NCBI RefSeq assembly: GCF_001544555.2
Contig: NZ_FCOK02000086.1
Span: 1 to 40,393, forward strand
Reading direction: 5' to 3'
DNA: 40,393 nucleotides
From: Caballeronia udeis
GTDB lineage: Bacteria; Pseudomonadota; Gammaproteobacteria; Burkholderiales; Burkholderiaceae
This document shows, piece by piece, positions 16,494-25,399 of this stretch (the first letter of the stretch is position 1; the number at the start of each line of letters is the position of its first letter). The position numbers were made by a program, and so were the translations under genes. The notes under the pieces were generated by a model that searched no databases, was not told the origin of the DNA, and saw only the letters and a program-made list of their open reading frames with translations.

Positions 16494-17797
16494 TTGTAGT
16501 GCATCTTCGCTTCGTTCTTGACGGACTCGTCCAGGAGTTTGGCCGCCTGCCTGGGCGTGATCTTCTTGAACAGCACATCCTGCATCAACCGATGCACCCG
16601 CTCGATCGAGTTGGAGGGGAGAACCGAATAGTACGGGCTGGAGGTCACCGGATAGCGACTGACCCCGTTCGTGTAGTCAACAATCTTCTGGTCGCTCACA
16701 ATCTCTCCCGGGACTTGCTTGAATGGGGGGATGTTCTGGCGTTTCCTTTGCAGGATCGAGAACCCCTTCCCGGCGATGAATTCGAGAAAACGCATTGCTG
16801 CGGCCTTGTTGGGAGTCTCGCACACCGCAAACCCGGTTTCACTGCCAATGACAGGTACCACCCGCTCGCCGGGCGCGTTCCAGGGCGGAATAAACACGCC
16901 GACGTTGAAAGGATTGCCGTGCAGCAACAGGCCGGCAGCCCAACTGCCGTGAAACGCCATCGCGACCTTGCCTTCCTTGAACAGCCGTATGCCTTCATCG
17001 TAATCCGTCGCCATGAATCCGTCCTGAACGTAACCACGGTCCGGCATCAGCAGGATCTTGGCAAAGATATCGGCAACCTGAGGCGTGTTCAGATCCAGCG
17101 TGCCGTCGCCCATTTTCCGCTTCCAGTCCGGCTCGCGCGTTACCATGTTGTTGGCAAAGCCAGAACTGAAGGGGCCGTTGCCGAGCATGTTCGGAAAACC
17201 TCCGTTCCACATGATTGGTGTAAAGCCCGCCCGTTTGAGCTGCTCGCAAATCGTCAGGAATTCGTGGAAATTGGTTGGCAGTTCCTTAATACCCGCCTTC
17301 GCGAACATGGCCTGGTTGTAATAGATCAGCGTCGTAGCCACGCCGCCGGATATTCCAAAACTCCTGGATTGGCGACTGGTCCAGTCTCCCTTGAGAGGAT
17401 CCAGCATGTTGTTCCATGCCGCTGTCCCGCTGACGTCTGCCAGGATGTGTTGATCGGCCAATTCAGCCGAGTAGGCATTAGGGTTGACACTTAGCAGATC
17501 AGGCAAATTGCCGGAGGCGATCCGGGGCTTGATATTTTCTTCGACCGAATTGCCGATCATGAACTGCACATTCACGCTTATGTCCGGATTGAGCCTGGTG
17601 AATTCAGCGGCAATCTGGAGCATCTGCTCCGGCCAGTCCGGCGCCCATATCAACGCGGTAATAGTGGTCCTGGCCGGCGCGGTTGCACTGGAAGAAGAGG
17701 GGGCTTGCTGGTGACAACCGGACAACGACATGAGGATGAGGCTGACCAGACCAGACAGCAGGAGGGCAAACTCAATTCGTCGCACGTGAAGGGCCAT
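16490..17797 (-). CDS. Orphan extracellular solute-binding lipoprotein (family 1, sugar type)
   Basis: A 435-residue periplasmic binding protein of the sugar/glycerol-phosphate type. A signal peptide ends in lipobox LSGC with Cys28, so it is a lipoprotein. WAPDWPEQMLQIAAEFTRLNPDISV, IASGNLPDLLSVNPN, GGVATTLIYYNQAMFAKAG and AMAFHGSWAAGLL are typical of family 1 binding proteins. No ABC permease or ATPase gene is nearby; instead it overlaps by 4 bp the Cache-GGDEF-EAL gene. A sensory role is therefore more likely than transport (inference). The ATG at 17797 lacks a clear ribosome binding site, and a strong hairpin stands in its leader. Confidence 0.85.
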   Translation of the reverse strand: MALHVRRIEFALLLSGLVSLILMSLSGCHQQAPSSSSATAPARTTITALIWAPDWPEQMLQIAAEFTRLNPDISVNVQFMIGNSVEENIKPRIASGNLPDLLSVNPNAYSAELADQHILADVSGTAAWNNMLDPLKGDWTSRQSRSFGISGGVATTLIYYNQAMFAKAGIKELPTNFHEFLTICEQLKRAGFTPIMWNGGFPNMLGNGPFSSGFANNMVTREPDWKRKMGDGTLDLNTPQVADIFAKILLMPDRGYVQDGFMATDYDEGIRLFKEGKVAMAFHGSWAAGLLLHGNPFNVGVFIPPWNAPGERVVPVIGSETGFAVCETPNKAAAMRFLEFIAGKGFSILQRKRQNIPPFKQVPGEIVSDQKIVDYTNGVSRYPVTSSPYYSVLPSNSIERVHRLMQDVLFKKITPRQAAKLLDESVKNEAKMHYK

Positions 17798-17823
17798 TTT
17801 ATGGTTTCGGGATAAATCGGCCC

Positions 17824-17857
17824 GGCTTCAGGAGGCACTTTGGACCCACCTGAAGCC
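17824..17857 (-). promoter_or_regulatory. Leader hairpin upstream of the orphan binding lipoprotein
   Basis: GGCTTCAGG and CCTGAAGCC form a perfect 9-bp stem with a 16-nt loop, 27 bp upstream of the lipoprotein ATG (17797). No U-tract follows. It could affect translation or mRNA stability of the lipoprotein/c-di-GMP operon; it could also be the 3' end of the LysR transcript from 18908-17997. Confidence 0.4.
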
Positions 17858-17996
17858 AACCGTTGGAACTTGCGTGGCGAAAGAGCCAATGGCATGACCA
17901 GGGTGGCGTCTTTGCTGCGGTAACAATGCAACGGTCGGACGGATTGAATGGGGCAGTGTCTGGACTGCATATCGGCAATACGCGTCAATACTTTAA

Positions 17997-18908
17997 CTAA
18001 GGGGACCCGGGATTTCCCCGGCCTGTCTCCTGTTCCAGCAGCTGAATCCAGAGTTTCTGTGCAACGGGCCCGTGAGCGGTGTCCCGACGGCGCGCTGCGT
18101 AGTGCTTGAGCGTGGCGCCGCGCAGATGCCTTCCTTCCAGCGACACCAGCCGATGTTCCCGGAGGTCGCCGGCCACAAGGTGAGACGGCATATGGCCCCA
18201 CGCCAGCCCTTGCACAATCAGTTCACGCTTCATCAACTGGTCAGGCACGGTACAGGTCGGCGCGCCCTCGATCAGGTAGTAATTGGCGTCTGATGGCTGC
18301 GTGCTCGTGTCACGAATGACGCACTGCACATAGGGCCTCAAATCATCGGGCGTGAGCGATTCGTCAAGAGGCTGCTGGAGAAACCCAGGTGCTGCGACCG
18401 GCACCAGTTTCACTTCGAAAAGTTCGATGCTTTCGATCGCCGGCGACGGTTTGTCGAGGTGATGAAAGATCAGTTCGCAATCGCCATTGCGCAGCCGTTC
18501 CCACGGGCCGCTTATAGCCTCGAACAGCAACGTCAGGCGTGTGCCTGTATGGCTCTCAAAGAACCGTCTCAGCAGACCCAAGGTCTCCGGCAAAGGACAC
18601 AGGTCACCCACGACCACACGCAACTCGGCCTCTTGCCCGGCAGCGAGCTGGGCGGCTTCTCGCCGCAGATTTTCATATTGACGAAGAAATACTGCCGCCC
18701 GCGAGCGAAACGCGGCGCCTTGCTCTGTGAGCGAGACCCGATACCCGGCCCTGTTCAGCAGCACCATGCCTACCTGCGCCTCCAGCGCCGTCACAGCCGC
18801 GTGGACGGTCGGATGCGTCCGGTTCAGACGCGCTGCGGCCGCGGCAAAGCTCCCCTCGGTCACTAAAGCCTCGAAGCATTGCAACTGTAAAAGCGTGGGT
18901 TCATTCAT
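17997..18908 (-). CDS. LysR-family transcriptional regulator
   Basis: A 303-residue LysR regulator. The HTH lies at about residues 5-60 (LQLQCFEALVTEGSFAAAAARLNRTHPTVHAAVTALEAQVG, then LLNRAGYRVSLTEQG) and the effector-binding domain follows from about residue 90. The start MNEPTLL at 18908 fits the family N-terminus; an in-frame ATG at 18941 would add 11 residues, and neither has a good ribosome binding site. It is divergent from the quinone-oxidoreductase gene at 19001, with inverted repeats between them, so it probably controls that gene and itself. The HTH sequence has His-Pro-Thr where many LysR proteins have Ser-Ala/Pro-Ser. Confidence 0.88.
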   Translation of the reverse strand: MNEPTLLQLQCFEALVTEGSFAAAAARLNRTHPTVHAAVTALEAQVGMVLLNRAGYRVSLTEQGAAFRSRAAVFLRQYENLRREAAQLAAGQEAELRVVVGDLCPLPETLGLLRRFFESHTGTRLTLLFEAISGPWERLRNGDCELIFHHLDKPSPAIESIELFEVKLVPVAAPGFLQQPLDESLTPDDLRPYVQCVIRDTSTQPSDANYYLIEGAPTCTVPDQLMKRELIVQGLAWGHMPSHLVAGDLREHRLVSLEGRHLRGATLKHYAARRRDTAHGPVAQKLWIQLLEQETGRGNPGSP

Positions 18909-18932
18909 TGTAGGATCTGACTTCAATCTTTG

Positions 18933-18958
18933 TCGAAACATCGTAATTTATTTCGATG
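18933..18958. promoter_or_regulatory. Interleaved inverted repeats, candidate LysR site
   Basis: TCGAAA (18933-18938) pairs with TTTCGA (18951-18956), and CATCG (18939-18943) with CGATG (18954-18958), around an AT-rich centre. They lie between the divergent LysR and oxidoreductase genes, where the LysR protein is expected to bind. Confidence 0.4.
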
Positions 18959-19000
18959 ATGACCGATCCTACCATTCGTTCTCCCATTGAGGAGATCGAC

Positions 19001-19975
19001 ATGAAGGCAATTTCGAGGAAAGGATTTGGTGGTCCGGAAGTGATGGAAGTCGTCGATGTGCCGGAGCCTGCGGTGAGGCCGGGTTGTATCCTGATTCGCG
19101 TTCGTGCATTTGGCCTGAACCGGGCCGAACTCTATATGCGTCGCGGATTGTGGGGGGACGTGGCAGACATTGGCGGCATCGAATGTGTTGGGACCGTTGT
19201 TGCGGATGCGACGGGGGTTCTCCGAGAGGGCCAGACGGTCATGGCATTGATGGGCGGAATGGGACGAACGATCAACGGTAGTTATGCTGAGTACGTCGTG
19301 GTACCTGCCTCCAATGTCATAGCCGTTGAAACCACACTTGACTGGGGAATTCTCGCTGCACTGCCGGAAGCCTATGCGGTTGCCTGGACGTGCCTTCACC
19401 GGAACCTGGAATTGAAGGCCGGGCAGCGACTCGTCGTACGCGGGGGCACGTCGAGCCTGGGACAGGCGGCTATCGACATCGGTAGCCAGCTCGGTGCCGA
19501 TGTGATTGCGACCACCCGTCGATCAGGCAGCGAAGCTTTGCTGCGTTCGCTTGGCGCTGCACATGCGGTGACGGCGCAGGAGGATTTGCTTGCGGCGCCG
19601 GGTTGGCCAGGCGGCAAGGCTGACGCGGTGCTCGATCTCATCGGAAACAGCACGGTTCTGGACTCATTGCGCGCAACGCGCCGGGGCGGTCGTGTCTGCC
19701 TCGCGGGGTTTCTTGGAGGGCTTGCCCCTCTCGCCGGGTTCAATCCGCCCGGTCAGATGGCAAGCGGTGTCCAGATGAGTTTTTTTGGAAGTTTTATCTT
19801 CGGGACTCCGGAATTTCCGCTGTCGGACGTACCAATGCAGCAGATCGTGGATTTCGCGGCGGGTGGTTTGTATCGAGGCCGGCCAACGCGTGTATTTGGC
19901 CTGACCGAGGTGCCGGGGGCTCACGAATTGATGGAGCGCAATGAGGCGAGAGGAAAGTTTGTTGTACTGATCTAG
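19001..19975 (+). CDS. Zinc-independent quinone oxidoreductase-like MDR protein
   Basis: A 324-residue medium-chain dehydrogenase/reductase of the quinone oxidoreductase (QOR) type, which reduces quinones or activated double bonds with NADPH. The N-terminal GroES-like domain begins MKAISRKGFGGPEVMEVVDVPEP, with AFGLNRAELYMRRG; no zinc-binding cysteine set is present. The nucleotide site is VRGGTSSLGQAAIDIGSQLGADVIATTRR, close to the usual GxxGxxG form. The start at 19001 follows GAGGAG by 6 bp. It is a single gene divergent from a LysR regulator, a layout typical of stress- or electrophile-induced reductases. Substrate not predictable. Confidence 0.85.
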   Translation: MKAISRKGFGGPEVMEVVDVPEPAVRPGCILIRVRAFGLNRAELYMRRGLWGDVADIGGIECVGTVVADATGVLREGQTVMALMGGMGRTINGSYAEYVVVPASNVIAVETTLDWGILAALPEAYAVAWTCLHRNLELKAGQRLVVRGGTSSLGQAAIDIGSQLGADVIATTRRSGSEALLRSLGAAHAVTAQEDLLAAPGWPGGKADAVLDLIGNSTVLDSLRATRRGGRVCLAGFLGGLAPLAGFNPPGQMASGVQMSFFGSFIFGTPEFPLSDVPMQQIVDFAAGGLYRGRPTRVFGLTEVPGAHELMERNEARGKFVVLI

Positions 19976-20031
19976 GAGGCTTCCGGGGAATCGCGACCGG
20001 CGGAACCGGGTTACGCCCACTTCAATGGCCG

Positions 20032-21954
20032 CTACGAGGCGCGCAGCACCTTGGCCAGCTCTGCCAGCCGGTAGGGTTTGGATATAAAAGTGAAGTCGCC
20101 GAGCTCACCATGATCCCGGCGCAGCGCCAACAGCGGAAAGCCGGAAGCCAACACGATTTTCACAGCAGGATAGTCCCGCCTCACAAGGGCTGCCAGCTCA
20201 ATGCCGCTCATTCCATGCCCCATCACGACATCGCTGAAAAGGATATTGATGGCGGGGTTCTTTTTCAGTATTTCAACCGCATCCGATGCGTTACTGGCCA
20301 CCAATACTTCATAGCCGATACTTTGGAACAACTCGGAGGCCGCGCCCAGCAAGTCGGGTTCGTCTTCGACCAGCAAGACGGTTTCGACCGACAAACGGCC
20401 GGCATACTCGATTGCGGCGTTTGCCTCGTCTTCGACTTTGGGCAGATAGAGCTCAATGGTCGTGCCTTCGCCCTCGACGCTTCTGATCACAATGTCGCCG
20501 CCCGACTGGGTGATGAATCCATATACCTGGCTCAAGCCGAGGCCTGTTCCGCGTCCGGGCTCCTTGGTAGTGAAAAACGGATCCAGAGCGCGCGACACCA
20601 CAGCGGGTGACATGCCCGTTCCGGTGTCTGCGATAGAGATCCTGACGTACGCACCAGCGGGAAGCGTGCCGACCATGCCGTGCTGAAGTTCGACGATCTC
20701 CGTGCCGACTACGACTGTCCCGCCATCGGGCATTGCGTCGCGCGAATTCGCCACGAGATTGAGGAGCGCGGCCTCAAATCGCGGACCATCCAGCAGGACC
20801 GTTGGCTTTTCGGAAGCAAGCTTGACCTGACACCTGATCGACGCATTTCCGACACGCTGCAGCATGGGTTCGAACTCGCTGATCAGTGCATTGAGATTAA
20901 CCTTCTCGATTTTCAGCGGTTGCTGGCGGGCGAACGAGAGAAGCTGCTGGGTGAGCGATGCGCCACGATCAATAGCGCGTTGCATCGTCTGGATCATCTT
21001 GACGTCCAGATGCGTTCGCGACTGGGCGGCGAGCACCTGTAAACCGTTCGACAACACGGCCAGCAAGTTGTTGAAATCGTGTGCCACCCCGCCCGTCACC
21101 TGACCGATGGCCTCCATCTTCTGTGCATGGGCAAGCGCCAGATTGGCCTGCTCCAACTCCGCCGCTGCCCGCCTGGGTTCGGTCACATCGCGAGTGATCT
21201 TTGCGAAGCCGACAAGCGTCCCGGATTCGTCCCGGATTGCATCGACGATCACGTGAGCCCAGAATTGGCTTCCGTCCTTGCGAACGCGCCAGCCTTCGAG
21301 TTCCACACGACCTTCCTTGGCTGAGATGGCCAGCGTCCGGGCAGGTGTCCCGGCCGCTCGGTCCTCCTCGGTATAAAAACGCGAGAAGTGCTTGCCGATG
21401 ATTTCGGCCGCTCGATATCCCTTGATGCGCTCGGCGCCGGCGTTCCAGCTGATGACATCGCCTGCCGGAGACAGCATGTAGATTGCATAGTCCGTCACGC
21501 CCTGGACGAGGAGGCGGAACTGTTCTTCGCTCTGGCGCAACGACTCCTGCGCAACCTTGCGCTCAGAGATGTCGCGCGTTATTTTCGCAAACCCGACCAG
21601 GGTGCCCGTCGCGTCGCGAATCGGGTCAATGACGACATTCGCCCAGAAGCGCGAACCGTCCTTGCGCAAACGCCATCCTTCGGCCTCGAACGTTCCGCGT
21701 TCGGCGGACTTGTCCAAAGCCTTCTGAGGCAATCCCGATTGCTTGTCTTCGTCAGTGTAAAAAAGGGAGAAGTGCCTCCCGATGACCTCGCTCGCCGTGT
21801 AGCCCTTGAAGCGCTGCGCACCGGCGTTCCAACTGACGATAATGCCCTCGGTGTCCAGCATGTAGATGGCGTAGTCCTTCACGCTGGTGACGAGCAACTC
21901 GAATCGCTGCGCGTCGGAAAGTGCGGTCAGCGACCGGTCATGAGAATGGGTCAT
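20032..21954 (-). CDS. Soluble hybrid histidine kinase, PAS-PAS-HisKA-HATPase-receiver
   Basis: A 640-residue kinase without membrane segments, so it senses a cytoplasmic signal. Two closely similar PAS domains (about residues 15-135 and 145-260) share DYAIYML, SWNAGA-RFKGY/RIKGY and GFAKITRD; they look like an internal duplication. The kinase core has AHDFNN with His292, the N box (NLVANSRDAMPDGG), DTGTGMS and GRGTGLGLSQVYGF. The C-terminal receiver has phosphoacceptor Asp575 (FSDVVMGHGMSG) and the conserved Lys in ISKPYR. ATG at 21954 is preferred over a TTG at 21969. No separate response regulator or output gene is adjacent. Convergent with the oxidoreductase gene. Confidence 0.92.
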   Translation of the reverse strand: MTHSHDRSLTALSDAQRFELLVTSVKDYAIYMLDTEGIIVSWNAGAQRFKGYTASEVIGRHFSLFYTDEDKQSGLPQKALDKSAERGTFEAEGWRLRKDGSRFWANVVIDPIRDATGTLVGFAKITRDISERKVAQESLRQSEEQFRLLVQGVTDYAIYMLSPAGDVISWNAGAERIKGYRAAEIIGKHFSRFYTEEDRAAGTPARTLAISAKEGRVELEGWRVRKDGSQFWAHVIVDAIRDESGTLVGFAKITRDVTEPRRAAAELEQANLALAHAQKMEAIGQVTGGVAHDFNNLLAVLSNGLQVLAAQSRTHLDVKMIQTMQRAIDRGASLTQQLLSFARQQPLKIEKVNLNALISEFEPMLQRVGNASIRCQVKLASEKPTVLLDGPRFEAALLNLVANSRDAMPDGGTVVVGTEIVELQHGMVGTLPAGAYVRISIADTGTGMSPAVVSRALDPFFTTKEPGRGTGLGLSQVYGFITQSGGDIVIRSVEGEGTTIELYLPKVEDEANAAIEYAGRLSVETVLLVEDEPDLLGAASELFQSIGYEVLVASNASDAVEILKKNPAINILFSDVVMGHGMSGIELAALVRRDYPAVKIVLASGFPLLALRRDHGELGDFTFISKPYRLAELAKVLRAS

Positions 21955-22141
21955 TGTCGGTGTGCGCAAGGATCAGTAGGTCGGGCATGACGTTCGAACC
22001 ATTGTAACGTCAGCCGATGGTCGGGTCCGCAGGACCGGTTCGAGCTGCGGGTTCGACCCGATGGAGGCTTCGATCCAGTGAAACAACAGCACAGGATTCA
22101 GCATGACGGCGTGGCGTCGCGCCGAAGTGGCACTCCCCGGT

Positions 22142-22897
22142 TCACATCATGCCGCCGGTGGTGCTGCCGGCGCCGCCCGTGCTGGATGAAGGTGTTGACG
22201 TCGCCGTGAGTGGATGAGCGAGACCCGCCGCCGACAGCAGCGAGACAGCGGCGGGATCGGGCATGCCATTGGCGTCGATAGCGCCCGCTGCCGCCAGCGC
22301 GCCGAGATCACTGTCGACGCCTGCTTGCCCGACAAAAAACGGTGTCGTCAGAAATGCCGGCGCCGTCAGCGTGAGCGCATAGCGCTGCTGCAGATTCGTG
22401 ACGGTTGCCGATTGCGCAGCCAGCACGTCGGCCTGGTTTGCGAGCACCTGCTGGAACTGTGAGTTGTTCGGGAAGCCCGTAATCAGGCTGGTCTCGTTCG
22501 TGCCGAGTTGCGACGCGAGGTAGACGAGCATCAGCTCGGTCTCAGGCGTCGTATTGAAAGTGCCGCCGGCAAATGCCACTGAATGCAGGGCCGTGCCGCC
22601 GGAAGTCACGGTGACGATGCAGGGAAGCGTGGCGTTAAACGTAATGCTGTAGTGTCCACCGCCGTCTGACAGGGTGGAGCCCGAGCCCTGGGCACAACTG
22701 AAGCTGACCGCCGCACTGGCGAGTGCCGTGCCGGTGGCGGCCGTGCCCGATATGGCGATGTTTGGCGCCACGCTGGCGCCGCCACAACCGTCCAGGCCGA
22801 CACAGACACTTCCGCCGCACGCGGCGAGCGTAACCAGCGAAGTCACGCAAAGCGCAGCCAGCGCCGGGCGAAGGAAACACGCATTGTCAGTGCTCAT
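22142..22897 (-). CDS. Putative lipoprotein with carboxypeptidase-regulatory-like segment
   Basis: A 251-residue secreted lipoprotein. The signal peptide (PALAALCVTSLVTLAAC) ends in a lipobox with Cys27, followed by a Gly/Cys-rich stretch (CGGSVCVGLDGCGG). Residues about 50-110 read ISGTAATGTALASAAVSFSCAQG...GGHYSITFNATLPCIVTVTSGG, like a small carboxypeptidase-regulatory/Ig-like beta domain. The C-terminus is low-complexity (TATSTPSSSTGGAGSTTGGMM). Two cysteines (in FSCAQG and LPCIV) could form a disulfide. The start at 22897 was chosen because it gives the signal peptide; the frame is open further upstream to 23158. Function unknown. Confidence 0.72.
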   Translation of the reverse strand: MSTDNACFLRPALAALCVTSLVTLAACGGSVCVGLDGCGGASVAPNIAISGTAATGTALASAAVSFSCAQGSGSTLSDGGGHYSITFNATLPCIVTVTSGGTALHSVAFAGGTFNTTPETELMLVYLASQLGTNETSLITGFPNNSQFQQVLANQADVLAAQSATVTNLQQRYALTLTAPAFLTTPFFVGQAGVDSDLGALAAAGAIDANGMPDPAAVSLLSAAGLAHPLTATSTPSSSTGGAGSTTGGMM

Positions 22898-23469
22898 GGT
22901 CAGGGTCGCCTGCCGTTGATAGAAAGGGATAGGACGACTGGCCCCACGCAAGGGGACCGGCGCCACTTGCAATTTTAAGCCCGATGTCCCGGGGCTGTTC
23001 GCCGCGCTAATCACCCACGCGAGTACAGACTCCTTCGGCGTATAGATCAGGCATTGGAGCAATTCCACGCACGTTGCAATGCAGCGAACGGCGAGGTTGA
23101 AGTTGTCATCTGCGTAAGGACTGAATCGAATTGCGAGTCCCATCTCTTCGGAGTGCAAGCGAATGTGTCGTCACAACGGCGGATCGGCGGATTAACCCTG
23201 CACTCTGGCTACAGTGAAAGGCTTTTTGTTCTACGCTATATAAGGGACCTGCAGCGCGTGCCGATGTCTGTCCCGCATCAAGGCTGGTGGGGAAAAGCTT
23301 CTGAACGAGTTGCGCCCGCAGAGGGTCCTCCCGCGCGATACGGTGCTAGCGGCTGGCGGGTGGTTTCAAGTCAGACCAATCACTTGACTCAACGCCCAAG
23401 GCAACCCGGGCGACGCGGCTCGGTCCGCGGCACGAGTACCTGCGGGCTCCCACACAATGGAGACTGATG
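22898..23469. other. 572-bp intergenic region, no gene recognised
   Basis: Between the divergent lipoprotein and peroxiredoxin genes. A plus-strand frame open from 23054 to 23467 has no ribosome binding site and no family pattern, so I do not call it. A TATATAAG sequence near 23237 resembles a -10 element but no matching -35 is seen. No tRNA or strong hairpin was found. Confidence 0.5.
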
Positions 23470-24126
23470 ATGTCGATTCGACTAGGAGAAGACGCACCCG
23501 ATTTCACTGCCGAAACCACTGAAGGGACAATCCATTTTCACGAATGGATAGGCGACCAGTGGGCGATCCTGTTTTCGCATCCGAAGGATTTCACGCCTGT
23601 TTGCACCACGGAACTGGGGTACATGGCCGGCCTCAAGCCAGAATTCGATAAGCGCAATACAAAAATCATCGGGCTCAGCATCGATCCCGTCAGCGACCAC
23701 GAGAAGTGGCTCAAGGATATTGCGGAGACACAGGGCCACGAGGTCAGCTACCCGCTGATCGGCGACCCGGACCTGACTGTCGCGAAGCTCTACGACATGA
23801 TTCATCCGGAGGCGAGCGGCGGCGGCCCGCGCACCGCGGCAGACAACGCGACCGTACGTTCGGTGTTTCTCATCGGGCCGGACAAGAAGGTCAAAGCCAT
23901 GCTCGTCTACCCAATGAGCGCAGGCCGCAATTTCGACGAAGTGCTGCGGCTGCTAGATGCGCTGCAGCTCAACGCGAAACACTCGGTGGCGACGCCGGTG
24001 AACTGGAAGCCGGGTGAAGACGTGATCATTCCCACATCCGTTTCCAACGATGCCGCGATGCAAAAATACCCGCAGGGTTTCAAGACCGTCAAGCCTTACC
24101 TGCGATACGTTGCGCAGCCGAAGTAA
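23470..24126 (+). CDS. 1-Cys peroxiredoxin (Prx6-type)
   Basis: A 218-residue peroxiredoxin of the Prx6 (1-Cys) group. The peroxidatic site is PKDFTPVCTTE with Cys45, and the C-terminal dimerisation extension (VNWKPGEDVIIPTSVSNDAAMQKYPQGFKTVKPYLRY) is characteristic of Prx6. No second conserved resolving cysteine is present. It reduces peroxides, with glutathione or another thiol as likely reductant. GGAG precedes two adjacent ATG codons (23467 and 23470); the second has the better spacing (7 bp). The persulfide dioxygenase-rhodanese gene follows in the same direction after 191 bp, so both may belong to a thiol-stress response. Confidence 0.92.
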   Translation: MSIRLGEDAPDFTAETTEGTIHFHEWIGDQWAILFSHPKDFTPVCTTELGYMAGLKPEFDKRNTKIIGLSIDPVSDHEKWLKDIAETQGHEVSYPLIGDPDLTVAKLYDMIHPEASGGGPRTAADNATVRSVFLIGPDKKVKAMLVYPMSAGRNFDEVLRLLDALQLNAKHSVATPVNWKPGEDVIIPTSVSNDAAMQKYPQGFKTVKPYLRYVAQPK

Positions 24127-24317
24127 AACGCTCGTTGATTGGAGCGGCGAGCGCCTGACAGTCCCCAAGTCCGGCGCCGGATGTGAGTCCGGGCGCGTCC
24201 CTGTGCCCGGCCTTCTGAACGGGCGGCGCGTGATTCGATTGCTTGCAGGACAGGTTGGCGATGCGTCATGGGCAGCAATCCTTAAGTGCTCGCACAGGCG
24301 GGCCACGGAGCGAAATT

Positions 24318-25391
24318 GTGTTGACCTTCCGCCAGCTATTCGATCAGCAATCGTCAACCTACACGTATCTTCTGGCGGATAGCACAACACGCGAGGCTGT
24401 GCTGGTCGATCCGGTATTTGAACAGGTGCGCCGGGATACTGCCCTGATCGAAGAGCTTGGATTGCACCTGCTTTACACAATCGACACCCACGTCCACGCC
24501 GATCACGTGACCGGTGCATGGATGCTGAATCGTCGTACAGGTAGCCGGATTGCAATCTCGGCTGCGAGCGGCGCCGAAGGCGCGGACCGTTACCTGAGTC
24601 ATGGAGACAGGGTCGAGTTCGGTACGCGGTACCTGGTAGTACGTGCGACACCGGGTCATACCGATGGCTGCATCACACTCGTACTCGACAACGAGACCAT
24701 GGCGTTTACCGGCGATTGCCTGTTGATCAGGGGCACTGGCCGCACGGATTTCCAGCGCGGTGACGCGCACGTCATGTTTCGCGCGATCCACAACCACATT
24801 TTTACGCTGCCCGCCGCGTGCCTGCTTTATCCGGCTCACGACTATCGCGGCTTGACGGTCACCAGCGTGGCCGAGGAGCGGCGCTTCAATCCACGCCTTG
24901 GCGGTGAACTGTGTGAAGACGATTTCACCGGATACATGACGAACCTGCACCTGCCGCATCCGAAACAGATCGACGTAGCCATGCCCGCGAACCTGAAATG
25001 CGGTCTGGCGGCCAGCAACCCAGCGCAGATGACGGAGCCCGAGTGGGCGCCGCTGACATGCAGCTTTGCGGGCATCTGGGAGATCAATGCCCAGTGGCTC
25101 GAGGAAAATCTGCGTGCGGTCGAGATCGTCGACGTGCGCGAGCCCGACGAGTTCAACGGGCCGCTGGGGCGCATCCCCGCAGCCACGCATATTCCCTTGG
25201 GTGACCTGGCCGGGCGCGCCGCCGAACTCACGAAGGAACGCCCGATCGTGACTGTCTGCCGGGCCGGTGGACGCTCGGCACAAGCGACGATCATGCTGCG
25301 ACAGGCCGGATTCGAGCGGGTCGCCAACCTTGCCGGCGGCATGCTCCGCTGGCGCGCAGAAGGCCGTGTCGTCGAAAACGGCAGCATGTGA
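24318..25391 (+). CDS. Persulfide dioxygenase-rhodanese fusion protein
   Basis: A 357-residue two-domain enzyme. Residues 1-235 form an ETHE1-type metallo-beta-lactamase-fold persulfide dioxygenase, with THVHADH (His58, His60, Asp62, His63), TPGHTDG and FTGDCLL supplying the iron ligands. Residues about 255-355 form a rhodanese domain with the active-site loop CRAGGRS (Cys314). This fusion is characterised in Burkholderia (PRF), where it links glutathione persulfide, thiosulfate and sulfite. The GTG start at 24318 is chosen because GGAG lies 7 bp before it and the product then begins MLTFRQLFD, as this family does; an upstream ATG at 24243 would add unrelated residues. Convergent with the CHASE2 gene, 8 bp apart. 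Confidence 0.92.
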   Translation: MLTFRQLFDQQSSTYTYLLADSTTREAVLVDPVFEQVRRDTALIEELGLHLLYTIDTHVHADHVTGAWMLNRRTGSRIAISAASGAEGADRYLSHGDRVEFGTRYLVVRATPGHTDGCITLVLDNETMAFTGDCLLIRGTGRTDFQRGDAHVMFRAIHNHIFTLPAACLLYPAHDYRGLTVTSVAEERRFNPRLGGELCEDDFTGYMTNLHLPHPKQIDVAMPANLKCGLAASNPAQMTEPEWAPLTCSFAGIWEINAQWLEENLRAVEIVDVREPDEFNGPLGRIPAATHIPLGDLAGRAAELTKERPIVTVCRAGGRSAQATIMLRQAGFERVANLAGGMLRWRAEGRVVENGSM

Positions 25392-25399
25392 CGGTATCG

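Noticed and set aside
23054..23467. Possible small gene ahead of the peroxiredoxin
   Set aside because: No ribosome binding site, odd composition, no family pattern, and it runs into the peroxiredoxin start.
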